From positions 30,483 to 94,482 of the forward strand of contig JBMNRA010000002.1 of assembly GCA_050944415.1 (NCBI GenBank): DNA of 64,000 nt, written 5' to 3'. The DNA is from Ruminococcus_G sp050944415. Lineage in GTDB: Bacteria > Bacillota > Clostridia > Lachnospirales > Lachnospiraceae. The position numbers were made by a program, and so were the translations under genes. How positions within the stretch are numbered: the first letter of the stretch is position 1; each line of letters starts with the position of its first letter. Positions 52,927 to 60,723 of the stretch are shown piece by piece. A model generated the notes under the pieces. The model made no database searches and was not told the DNA's origin. It worked only from the letters and a program-made list of their open reading frames with translations.

Positions 52927-55900
52927 ATGAAAAGAAAACTATGCGGTGTTGTATTGGCGGGGATTCTGGCAGTCGGAAGTGTATTTCCGGGCGGAAGCGT
53001 ATTTGCAGAATCTCCGTCTTCACAGGAAATAACCGTGAATGAAGAAGGTGAGATACAGACAGAAGGTGAAGACGGGGAACAGGATTCTTCGGCTCAGACA
53101 GAAGAAGAAACACTGACGCAAGGGCAGGAACCGGTACAGAAAGAAGCGGAAAATGCGGAAAGTACTGTCCGGGATGATCAGATAAAAACAGTGACTGAAG
53201 ATTCATCCGGGGAGACGGATCAGGTTGTGATCTATCATACCAATGATGTCCACGGCGCTTTTGAAGCCGCCGAGGGAGGAAGCGTAGGGCTGGCAAAAGC
53301 CGCAACGCTGAAAGATGAAACAGAAAATGCATTGCTGGTGGATGCCGGTGATGCCACGCAGGGACTCCCTCTGGTATCCTTGAGTCAGGGAAAGTCAGCT
53401 ATTGATCTGATGAATGCGGCAGGATATGACCTGATGACGGCAGGAAACCATGAGTTCGATTATGGATTGGACCAGCTTTTTGCAAATGCATCGCAGGCTC
53501 GGTTTCCCATCCTGGCGGCCAATGTTTATCAGAATGGCAGCCCTGTGATGGCGGGAAAAACCGCGGCGGAAAATAACGGTGAGAACACAGTTCTCACGGT
53601 AGGCGGCAAAAAGATCGGATTTTTCGGAATTTTGACCTGCGATACACAAAATTCCACCAGTCCGGGGGCTGTCAGCCAGCTGGAATTCAGAGATGAAGTG
53701 GAGACGGCCAAAGAGCAGATCGACTTTCTGGAGGATCAGGATGTGGATGCCATCGTAGCGGTCTGTCATATGGGAGACCAGGCAGTGGTGGACTGCACCA
53801 GTGTACAGCTGGCGGAGGCGTTGACCGGCGAATATCAGGATAAAGTGGATGTGATCATTGACGGGCACAGCCATACCCAGGAGAGCAGGGAGGAAAATGG
53901 TGTCCTGATCGTTCAGACGGGAACAGGAATGACTCAGCTTGGAAAAGTGACGCTGACCTTTGACGGAGAGGATGATCCGGAAACAGCGGGAGAATTTCTG
54001 ACGGAAGCGGATCTGGCAGACGTGACGCCTGATCCTGAGGTTACCGCAAAGATAGCGGCAATCCAGGCGGATGAGGACGGCGGAGATTCTTCCGCCGAGC
54101 ATACGATTACTTACGTTCTGGACGGAGGAACCAATCACAGGGATAACCCGGACAGTTTTCGGGAAGATCAGGAGACTATCCGCCTGAAAGATCCCGCCAG
54201 AGCCGGATACCGGTTCCTGGGATGGTACCTGGATGAGGATTTCAGGGAAGAATGTACAGAAATTGTTTCCGGAACCACTGAAGATATCACGCTGTACGCG
54301 AAATGGAAAAAGGATGGGCTGGAGCCCAATGATTCCTGGAATACAGCAGTAAACTTAAGAGTTCCGTCAAAAACAGAGAGCTATATCTCCGGTGCGGAAG
54401 ACGTGGATTATTATCGTTTTACTCTGAGGGGGGAAGACAGGATTTCCATTCGTCTGACTCAGCCGGAGGATGAAAACGTATATTATGATATCGTTCTGTA
54501 CAACGGAGACAAGGATACAGTTAAAAAGTCTCAGATGAGTATGGACCAGTCCATTGTTCAGACGCTGCAGAAAGGAACTTATTACATTAAAGTAGCCTCT
54601 TTAAACGGCGAATCTTCCAGTCAGCCCTACGTACTCAGACTCAGCAGAATTGCCGGTACCGGGCTGGATTTTTCAGAACAGAATCTGTTGACCCAGTCTC
54701 TGCATCCCGATTCCGCTACCGCTTTTGACCTGGGGGCAGGGCTGAACAGCGGCGGTCATTATCTGATGTCAACGGCTTATTTTGCCCGCTGGAGCGGTCC
54801 CCTGCTGGAAGAGCAGGATCCCTATCCGGAGTATTCTGTTACGGGAATCAGCGGAGGCAGCCCGGTGTTTGATCCTTCGGAAGATGAGATAGAGGTTGTG
54901 ACCGATGAATCTCCGGTGTATCATATGCAGAATGCCATATGGCTTCCCATGAGAGCGGATCCGCTTGATAATGATTATATCAAATCCGCTATTTATACAT
55001 ATGGCGGCGTAGACGCCTACTATCTGGATGCGTCGCAGTTCAGAAATGAAGAGACAGCGGCTGTTTATGTTCCGGAGCTTTCCAGCGAGGAGATCAGTCA
55101 GTACAGCGCCGGCGGCCATTATATTACTCTGGTAGGCTGGGATGATAATTATTCGAAAGAAAACTTTGCCCCTGCCGTACCGCCGGGAGACGGCGCTTTT
55201 ATCTTCAAAAACAGCTGGGGAGAGGATATGGGAGAAGAAGGATATTATTATATCTCCTATTATTCCTATAACCTGCTGCAGAATCCGGGAGCGCTGTATT
55301 TCATGGAAGAGGGAACGGATAACTACAATACGATTTACCAGTATGATCCCTTCGGCTACGTGGGCAGTATAAGCAGTCAGGGAGACGTATACGCAGCCAA
55401 CGTATTTACGGCGAATTCACAGGAAAAATTAAGAGCCGTATCCTTTATGACCAAGGAAGAAAATACGGATTATGAGATCTATGTGGAAATAGAGGGAAAC
55501 CGTCAGAAAGTGGCGGACGGAAGTATGCGGTATGCCGGATACAAGACGGTGCGTCTCCAGAATGAGATTGCCCTTCAGGCAGGAGAAGAGTTTAAAGTCA
55601 TTGTCAAATTCAGCAGTGATTCCGGTCAGACTTCTGTGGCTCTTGAGTATCCGATAAACGGATACAGTCAGAAGGCTGACAGCCAGGCAGGTATCAGTTA
55701 TATATCCAGAGATGGGAAAAACTGGCAGGATCTGTACGCATATAAGGCGAATCCCTGTATTAAAGCTTTTACCTACAATGATGCAACCGGAGAAACACTG
55801 ACTGCGGGAGTGGGTTCGGAGACCAACATTAATGAGCAGGGCAGCGGAGTGGATGTTTCTTCAGGTAAAATCAGCGGATATGTACTGGAAAATCCGGAAG

Positions 55901-56712
55901 GACTGACAGATTCAGGTGTCCAGCTGTCAGAAGACGGGAAGGCGCTGGGTGCACAGGTAGCAGGGATCCAGACTGATGTATCAGAAGAGGAGGCGCCTAT
56001 CACAGATTTGCCCGAGCAGTATGATTTGAGGCAAATCGGAGCGGTTACATCCGTAAAGAATCAGTATGGTATGGGTTCCTGCTGGACTTTCGGAGCTATG
56101 GGCTCAGCGGAAAGTATTCTTCTCAGAAATGAAAACGCCTCCTACAGCTATCCCATGGATATACAGATTCAGGGCGAAAAAACGATTACTCTGACAGAAG
56201 AGAATCCGGAAGCGGTTTATGAAGCCATGGCTGAACTTTCCACCGATGTAGCGGCTACAGATGTCATTATCTGGGAGCTGACGGGAGATCTGGACAGTAT
56301 TGAAATGGCGGAAGGTCCCATAAGGAGCGCCAGCGGAGAAACGATTCCTCTGTTTACAGCGAAAGAGGAAGGAACCATTACGCTGACAGCGGTCAGCGCT
56401 GCGGATGAAACCAGAAGCGATACGATCATGATTAATATTCAGACAGAGAAAGAACAGGAGACAGGGCCTTCCGGTGAACCCTCTGTTACTCCCTCTGCTA
56501 CAGTGTCTCCATCGCCGTCCGCACAGCCGACAAAAGCAGCTTCTGATGTCAGAACGCCTACCCGTCCGGCATCAAAAAGCTCAAAAAATAAAAAATCCGA
56601 TTCTGTCAGCACAGGTGATACTGCATCACCGGAACAGTGGCTGATACTGGCAGTATTGGGAGGAGGCGCGGTTTCCGCGATGGTGCTCAGAAAACGTATA
56701 AAAAATAAATAA
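52927..56712 (+). CDS. Large cell-surface protein: metallophosphatase + permuted papain-like protease
   Basis: A 1261-residue exported protein (ATG 52927 after GAAAGGA). Order: signal peptide (1-29); acidic linker; UshA-like metallophosphatase about 98-375 with D107/H109 (NDVHGAF), GNHE 173-176 and GHSH 313-316 but no 5'-nucleotidase C-terminal domain; InlB-type repeat 392-464; PPC-like beta domain 465-577; C1 protease part with LDFSEQNLL at 580-588, His731 (GGHYITLVGW) and Asn762 (FKNSWG); lectin-like domain about 790-955; linker; the C1 Gln/Cys part 1028-1075 with Q1046 and C1052 (GMGSCWTFGAMGSAES); Ig-like domain about 1078-1165; Pro/Ser/Thr stretch; TGD-type sortase-like motif at 1229-1231, membrane helix 1238-1255 and basic tail. 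In ordinary papain-type enzymes the Cys part comes first. Likely a wall- or membrane-bound hydrolase. Confidence 0.85.
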   Translation: MKRKLCGVVLAGILAVGSVFPGGSVFAESPSSQEITVNEEGEIQTEGEDGEQDSSAQTEEETLTQGQEPVQKEAENAESTVRDDQIKTVTEDSSGETDQVVIYHTNDVHGAFEAAEGGSVGLAKAATLKDETENALLVDAGDATQGLPLVSLSQGKSAIDLMNAAGYDLMTAGNHEFDYGLDQLFANASQARFPILAANVYQNGSPVMAGKTAAENNGENTVLTVGGKKIGFFGILTCDTQNSTSPGAVSQLEFRDEVETAKEQIDFLEDQDVDAIVAVCHMGDQAVVDCTSVQLAEALTGEYQDKVDVIIDGHSHTQESREENGVLIVQTGTGMTQLGKVTLTFDGEDDPETAGEFLTEADLADVTPDPEVTAKIAAIQADEDGGDSSAEHTITYVLDGGTNHRDNPDSFREDQETIRLKDPARAGYRFLGWYLDEDFREECTEIVSGTTEDITLYAKWKKDGLEPNDSWNTAVNLRVPSKTESYISGAEDVDYYRFTLRGEDRISIRLTQPEDENVYYDIVLYNGDKDTVKKSQMSMDQSIVQTLQKGTYYIKVASLNGESSSQPYVLRLSRIAGTGLDFSEQNLLTQSLHPDSATAFDLGAGLNSGGHYLMSTAYFARWSGPLLEEQDPYPEYSVTGISGGSPVFDPSEDEIEVVTDESPVYHMQNAIWLPMRADPLDNDYIKSAIYTYGGVDAYYLDASQFRNEETAAVYVPELSSEEISQYSAGGHYITLVGWDDNYSKENFAPAVPPGDGAFIFKNSWGEDMGEEGYYYISYYSYNLLQNPGALYFMEEGTDNYNTIYQYDPFGYVGSISSQGDVYAANVFTANSQEKLRAVSFMTKEENTDYEIYVEIEGNRQKVADGSMRYAGYKTVRLQNEIALQAGEEFKVIVKFSSDSGQTSVALEYPINGYSQKADSQAGISYISRDGKNWQDLYAYKANPCIKAFTYNDATGETLTAGVGSETNINEQGSGVDVSSGKISGYVLENPEGLTDSGVQLSEDGKALGAQVAGIQTDVSEEEAPITDLPEQYDLRQIGAVTSVKNQYGMGSCWTFGAMGSAESILLRNENASYSYPMDIQIQGEKTITLTEENPEAVYEAMAELSTDVAATDVIIWELTGDLDSIEMAEGPIRSASGETIPLFTAKEEGTITLTAVSAADETRSDTIMINIQTEKEQETGPSGEPSVTPSATVSPSPSAQPTKAASDVRTPTRPASKSSKNKKSDSVSTGDTASPEQWLILAVLGGGAVSAMVLRKRIKNK

Positions 56713-56720
56713 TGTGCTGG

Positions 56721-56759
56721 AAAATCCTTCGGGTGCTGTTCAGGCTCCGAAGGATTTTT
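56721..56759 (+). terminator. Terminator after the surface protein
   Basis: AAAATCCTTCGG (56721-56732) pairs with CCGAAGGATTTT (56747-56758) and runs into T residues. Confidence 0.88.
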
Positions 56760-56767
56760 CTGCCTGT

Positions 56768-56796
56768 TTGTCAAAGAGGGCAAGGCGTGGTAAAAT
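56768..56796 (+). promoter_or_regulatory. Promoter of the nuclease gene
   Basis: TTGTCA (56768-56773), 17-base spacer, TAAAAT (56791-56796). Confidence 0.65.
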
Positions 56797-56847
56797 ACAT
56801 GGTGCAAGCGTCGGAAACTATACGCTGAGAAAGTGGAGAATAAAGAC

Positions 56848-57729
56848 ATGAAGAGAAAGACCAGAGCGGTTCTGCTGGCAGTATTGCTGATATTTTTGTC
56901 TGCATTTCCCGGATGCCGGGAACAGATTCCGCAGACAGCGCAGACGGAAAATGATGATGCGATTTTATCAGAGGAAGAGATCCCGGAGTTTGAGGGAGAG
57001 TCCTACGTGGTGCTGAACGATAATCAGCCGGAGTTTGAGGAGGAAGACTTTACGGAAGAATCTTATGAACATTACAGCGAGCTGGATGCGCTGGGGAGAT
57101 GCCAGGTGGCAGAGGCTAATATTGGCTCAGATCTGATGCCGCATGACGAAAGGGAGCCTATCGGACAGATTAAACCCAGTGGATGGCATACGGTGAAATA
57201 TGACTGTGTGGATGGAAAATATCTGTATAACCGCTGCCATTTGATCGGTTATCAGCTGACGGCGGAGAATGCCAATGAAAAGAATCTGATTACAGGCACC
57301 AGATATATGAATACGGAAGGAATGCTGCCCTTTGAGAATATGGTGGCAGAGTATGTCAGGGAAACGGATAACCATGTGCTGTACCGGGTTACGCCGGTGT
57401 ATGAAGGGGACAACCTGGTGGCCAGCGGCGTTCAGATGGAAGCGGAATCGGTGGAAGATCACGGAGAAGGAATCTGTTTCAATATATATGCCTATAACAG
57501 TCAGCCGAACATTGAAATTGATTATGAGACCGGAGCAAGCTGGGAAGACGAAGGTGAAGAAAAAAGTACAGAGGGAATTTACATTTTAAATACCAACTCC
57601 CATAAATTCCATCTCCCGGAATGTTCCGGGGCGGCCGACATAAAAGAGAAAAACCGGGAAGAATATGAAGGATCACGGAAATGGCTGCTCAGTCAAGGGT
57701 ATGAGCCCTGTAAAAGATGTAATCCATGA
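56848..57729 (+). CDS. DNA/RNA non-specific endonuclease, lipoprotein
   Basis: A 293-residue exported nuclease of the EndA/NUC1-like family. The signal TRAVLLAVLLIFLSAFPGC ends in a lipobox-like Cys. The nuclease core reads LGRCQVAEANIGSDLMP, then YLYNRCHLIGYQLTAENANE with the catalytic His in the family's RGH-like position and NLITGTRYMN with the metal-binding Asn. The C-terminal ~45 residues (YILNTNSHKFHLPECSG and GYEPCKRCNP) form an Ada-like small metal-binding module with three Cys and a His. ATG 56848 follows GTGGAG. It may digest extracellular DNA as food or for uptake. Confidence 0.88.
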   Translation: MKRKTRAVLLAVLLIFLSAFPGCREQIPQTAQTENDDAILSEEEIPEFEGESYVVLNDNQPEFEEEDFTEESYEHYSELDALGRCQVAEANIGSDLMPHDEREPIGQIKPSGWHTVKYDCVDGKYLYNRCHLIGYQLTAENANEKNLITGTRYMNTEGMLPFENMVAEYVRETDNHVLYRVTPVYEGDNLVASGVQMEAESVEDHGEGICFNIYAYNSQPNIEIDYETGASWEDEGEEKSTEGIYILNTNSHKFHLPECSGAADIKEKNREEYEGSRKWLLSQGYEPCKRCNP

Positions 57730-57751
57730 GAAATGATGAGGGGTGATGCGG

Positions 57752-59077
57752 ATGCAGAATAAAAATCTGAGAATGGCAGAGAAAATCGCTGCCTGCGTGG
57801 CACAGAAAGGAGGAAGAACCTTTTTTGTGGGCGGCTGTGTCAGAGACAGAATTGCGGGGATAGAGAATAAAGATATTGATATCGAAATTCACGGAATATC
57901 TCCGGAGGATCTGGCGTCTGTTCTGGATCAACTGGGGAAAAGGACGGAAATGGGAGCCAGTTTTGGAATTTTCGGATTGAAAGGATATGACCTGGATATC
58001 GCAATGCCCCGGAAAGAAGAGGCTACCGGACGGGGCCATAAAGACTTCAATGTTTTTGTGGATCCCTTTCTGGGAACCAGGAAAGCCGCCATGAGGCGCG
58101 ACTTTACCATGAATGCCCTGATGGAGGATGTGCTGACGGGAGAGGTACTGGATCATTTCGGAGGAATTGAGGATTTGAAAAACAAGGTGCTGCGCCATGT
58201 AAATGACGATACTTTTGCGGAAGATCCGCTGAGAGTTCTGCGGGCCGCCCAGTTTGCCGCCAGATTTGAGTTCACCGTTGCGCCGGAAACAGTGAGTCTG
58301 GCAAAAACCATGGATCTGACGGCGTTGGCGAGAGAACGGGTGTTTGAGGAACTGAAAAAGGCTTTGCTTAAAGCGGACAAACCTTCGATTTTCTTTGAAG
58401 TAATGAAGGAAATGGAACAACTCTCCTGCTGGTTTCCGGAAGTGGAGCAGCTGGAAGGCGTTAGGCAGAACTCCCAATGCCATCCGGAAGGAGATGTATG
58501 GAATCATACAATGCTGGTACTGGATCAGGCTGCAAAACTGAAAAAGGGAGCGGAAAATCCTGTCGGATTTATGCTGGCGGCTCTCAGTCACGATTTTGAC
58601 AAAGTTATGGCAGAGAAAGAAATTCGTATATTCTTGAAAAGGCTCACCAATGAGACAAAACTGATCAAATATGTGGTGAATATGGATGAACTGCACAGAG
58701 AACCCAATATGATGTTTTGTCAGAAGGGGAAAAAGGAAGCTACAAATAAAATGTTTGACCGGTCAGTGGATCCGCAGGGACTTCTGCTGCTGGCACGTGC
58801 GGATTATCTGGGGAGAGAAAATGTTTCCTCCTATGATGAGACAGAAAGCTTTCTTCAGGAGCGGCTGGCATATTTTTACCGGACGATGGAAAAACCCTGT
58901 GTTATGGGAGCTGACCTTGTAAAAGCGGGGCTGCAACCCGGGCCGGATTTTTCAGAATATCTGAATTATGCCCATAGCCTGCATCTGGCGGGAGTAGAGA
59001 AAGAAGAGGCTCTGACACAGACCATGGCCTATGTCAGGAGAAGAAAAAAGGAGAAAAAAGAACAAGATGAGTGTTAA
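57752..59077 (+). CDS. cca: CCA tRNA nucleotidyltransferase with HD domain
   Basis: A 441-residue class II nucleotidyltransferase. The head domain has FFVGGCVRDRIAG and NKDIDIEIHG with the catalytic Asp pair, then RRDFTMNALMEDVLTGEVLD and EDPLRVLRAAQFAARF. An HD-type phosphohydrolase region follows (HPEGDVWNHTMLVLDQAA, LSHDFDK), as in many bacterial CCA enzymes. It adds or repairs the 3' CCA of tRNA. ATG 57752 sits 8 bases after GAGGGG; ATG/GTG codons a few bases upstream are closer to that site and less likely. Confidence 0.92.
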   Translation: MQNKNLRMAEKIAACVAQKGGRTFFVGGCVRDRIAGIENKDIDIEIHGISPEDLASVLDQLGKRTEMGASFGIFGLKGYDLDIAMPRKEEATGRGHKDFNVFVDPFLGTRKAAMRRDFTMNALMEDVLTGEVLDHFGGIEDLKNKVLRHVNDDTFAEDPLRVLRAAQFAARFEFTVAPETVSLAKTMDLTALARERVFEELKKALLKADKPSIFFEVMKEMEQLSCWFPEVEQLEGVRQNSQCHPEGDVWNHTMLVLDQAAKLKKGAENPVGFMLAALSHDFDKVMAEKEIRIFLKRLTNETKLIKYVVNMDELHREPNMMFCQKGKKEATNKMFDRSVDPQGLLLLARADYLGRENVSSYDETESFLQERLAYFYRTMEKPCVMGADLVKAGLQPGPDFSEYLNYAHSLHLAGVEKEEALTQTMAYVRRRKKEKKEQDEC

Positions 59078-59717
59078 TTATCATGCGTTTCAAAGCAGGG
59101 GAGTAGTATTTGCTGACTCAGAAGCATTGAGTCAGCAGTGGTGGGATAAGTTTTCAGATTATGATCCTTCACGGATTGCCGGCATTCTGAATCTTGTGAC
59201 AGATGAACAATATCTGTATCTGACATATTTTCAGGTGCCCTACAGGCTTAACTTATCCAATGGACATCTAGAAAAACAGAAAGGGGGAGAATGGGATACT
59301 CATCTTTTCTTTAATGAGACGATGGCGGTTTATCATCTTCTCTGGTACACGGCGGATCATCCGGTACTTTCCGGAGAATGGGTGCCGGGTCATGCTCTGG
59401 ATGGAGTTGTCAGCCGGAATGGAAATCTTCCGGATCCGCTGCTGACGCCCTTTGCAAAAAAGTTTGAGGGCAAAGCCGAAAAACTGGATGAGATCTGCCG
59501 GATGGCAGGAGGAACAAAACTGGAAAAAGGAGATGTCGCCTATGAGTTTGAAGCTTTTCCTCAGATAAAACTGCGTATGGTTTTCTGGGACGCGGATGAA
59601 GATTTCCCGGCGCAGGTGCAGGTGCTTGTGGATAAAAGAATTACGGACTATATTCATTTTGAAACTGTCGGATGCCTGATTTCTGATCTGTTTGAGAAAC
59701 TTGAGGAACAATTGTGA
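59067..59717 (+). CDS. DUF3786 family protein
   Basis: A 216-residue soluble protein with the DUF3786 pattern: WDTHLFFNETMAVYHLLWYT, TPFAKKFEGKAEKLDEICRM, EFEAFPQIKLRMVFWDADED and FPAQVQVLVDKRITDYIHFE. Proteins of this family often accompany corrinoid or redox enzymes, but none adjoins here. ATG 59067 overlaps the end of cca, so the two are coupled. Function unknown. Confidence 0.82.
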   Translation: MSVNYHAFQSRGVVFADSEALSQQWWDKFSDYDPSRIAGILNLVTDEQYLYLTYFQVPYRLNLSNGHLEKQKGGEWDTHLFFNETMAVYHLLWYTADHPVLSGEWVPGHALDGVVSRNGNLPDPLLTPFAKKFEGKAEKLDEICRMAGGTKLEKGDVAYEFEAFPQIKLRMVFWDADEDFPAQVQVLVDKRITDYIHFETVGCLISDLFEKLEEQL

Positions 59718-60150
59718 GGCCGGGGACGCGCATGCGCATGCGGGTACGCTGGATGGTTTCCTTGTGTCCTGCGACGTTGAAAACTGGAAAAAGGATCAAG
59801 TCAGCTGGAATCCTGTCGCTCCCTCTGTCCGTGAAATCGAGCTGTGTCCGGACTAACTATCCTGAATTTCGGATCCGGCCATTCTTACGGAGAAAAATCT
59901 GAAACGTCTTGTTTATTCTGCGTCGGGCAGTTTTAAATATCCTGCTGTAGAAAATCTTATACCTAGATCAGGGTAAATTTTACGATATATACAAGAAGGC
60001 TGGTTTCGTTATGTTGTTATGGAACCGGTCTTTTTGTGTATAAAATAAAGAAAAATGGTGCATAACAGGAGATAATACAGCGTGTTATGTATTTTTTCAT
60101 ATCGTTTCACTTTTGAAATAAGAGATTTAAAATAACATCAGGTGATGTAT
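59718..60150 (+). other. Intergenic stretch with decayed coding sequence and a terminator
   Basis: About 430 bases without a gene. Around 59748-59855 and 59868-59975 one plus-strand frame reads fragments such as DGFLVSCDVENWKKDQVSW and TEKNLKRLVYSASGSFKYPA, which look like remnants of a lost gene I cannot identify. A terminator follows: GGCTGGTTTC (59998-60007) pairs with GGAACCGGTC (60021-60030) using three G-T pairs, then T5. Confidence 0.5.
59998..60035 (+). terminator. Terminator upstream of the XRE regulator
   Basis: Ten-base stem with three G-T pairs, 13-base loop and a T5 tail, as described for the surrounding intergenic stretch. Confidence 0.7.
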
Positions 60151-60693
60151 ATGGGTAAAACAGAAGGATACTATGACTTTAAAGCCATGGGTCAGGCGAT
60201 AAAACGTGAACGTAAAGCCAGAGGGTGGACAAGGGAGCAGCTGGGAGAAAAAATAGATCTGGCGCCCCGGTACATTATGTCAATTGAAAATGAAGGGCAG
60301 CATCCCAGCCTTCAGAAATTTTATGAATTTGTAACGATGTTTCAGTTGTCAGTAGATGAGTTTTTCTTCCCAAAGCAGACAGCAGAAAGAAGCAGTAAAA
60401 GACTTCAGCTGGATGCGATTCTTGATCAAATGAGTGAACAGGAACTGATTATAATTTCTGCCGTAGCCAGGGAAGTAAAAAATGCTGTTGCTTTTTATAG
60501 GGAAGAAGAGAGGAAAGGGGCCATGGCTGAGACTCTTTTGAATTTTCTCAGGGAATATGGAACGGTGCCGGAAAAACTGGAAGAAAAGATTAAATCGCAG
60601 ACGGAAGAAGCTGTATTGCACAAGTGGATCAGATATGCGGCGGGCGCCGGAGATATAGAAAAATTCGTGACAAAAATTATGTCAGAGGAATAA
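60151..60693 (+). CDS. XRE-family helix-turn-helix regulator
   Basis: A 180-residue protein with an N-terminal XRE/Cro helix-turn-helix (MGQAIKRERKARGWTREQLG, LAPRYIMSIENEGQHPSLQK) followed by a helical C-terminal region rich in Glu and Lys with no recognised domain. ATG 60151 is chosen because AGGTGAT lies at suitable distance; GTG 60142 and ATG 60145 are too close to it. It is followed after 30 bases by the LacI-type fusion gene; a regulatory link is possible. Confidence 0.82.
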   Translation: MGKTEGYYDFKAMGQAIKRERKARGWTREQLGEKIDLAPRYIMSIENEGQHPSLQKFYEFVTMFQLSVDEFFFPKQTAERSSKRLQLDAILDQMSEQELIIISAVAREVKNAVAFYREEERKGAMAETLLNFLREYGTVPEKLEEKIKSQTEEAVLHKWIRYAAGAGDIEKFVTKIMSEE

Positions 60694-60723
60694 TTATGCA
60701 GGATGAAAGGGTGAGAGACAGTT

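Noticed and set aside
59718..60150. Small gene at 59714-59902
   Set aside because: Arginine-rich, no family match, overlaps the previous stop, and a different frame there shows remnants of older coding sequence.
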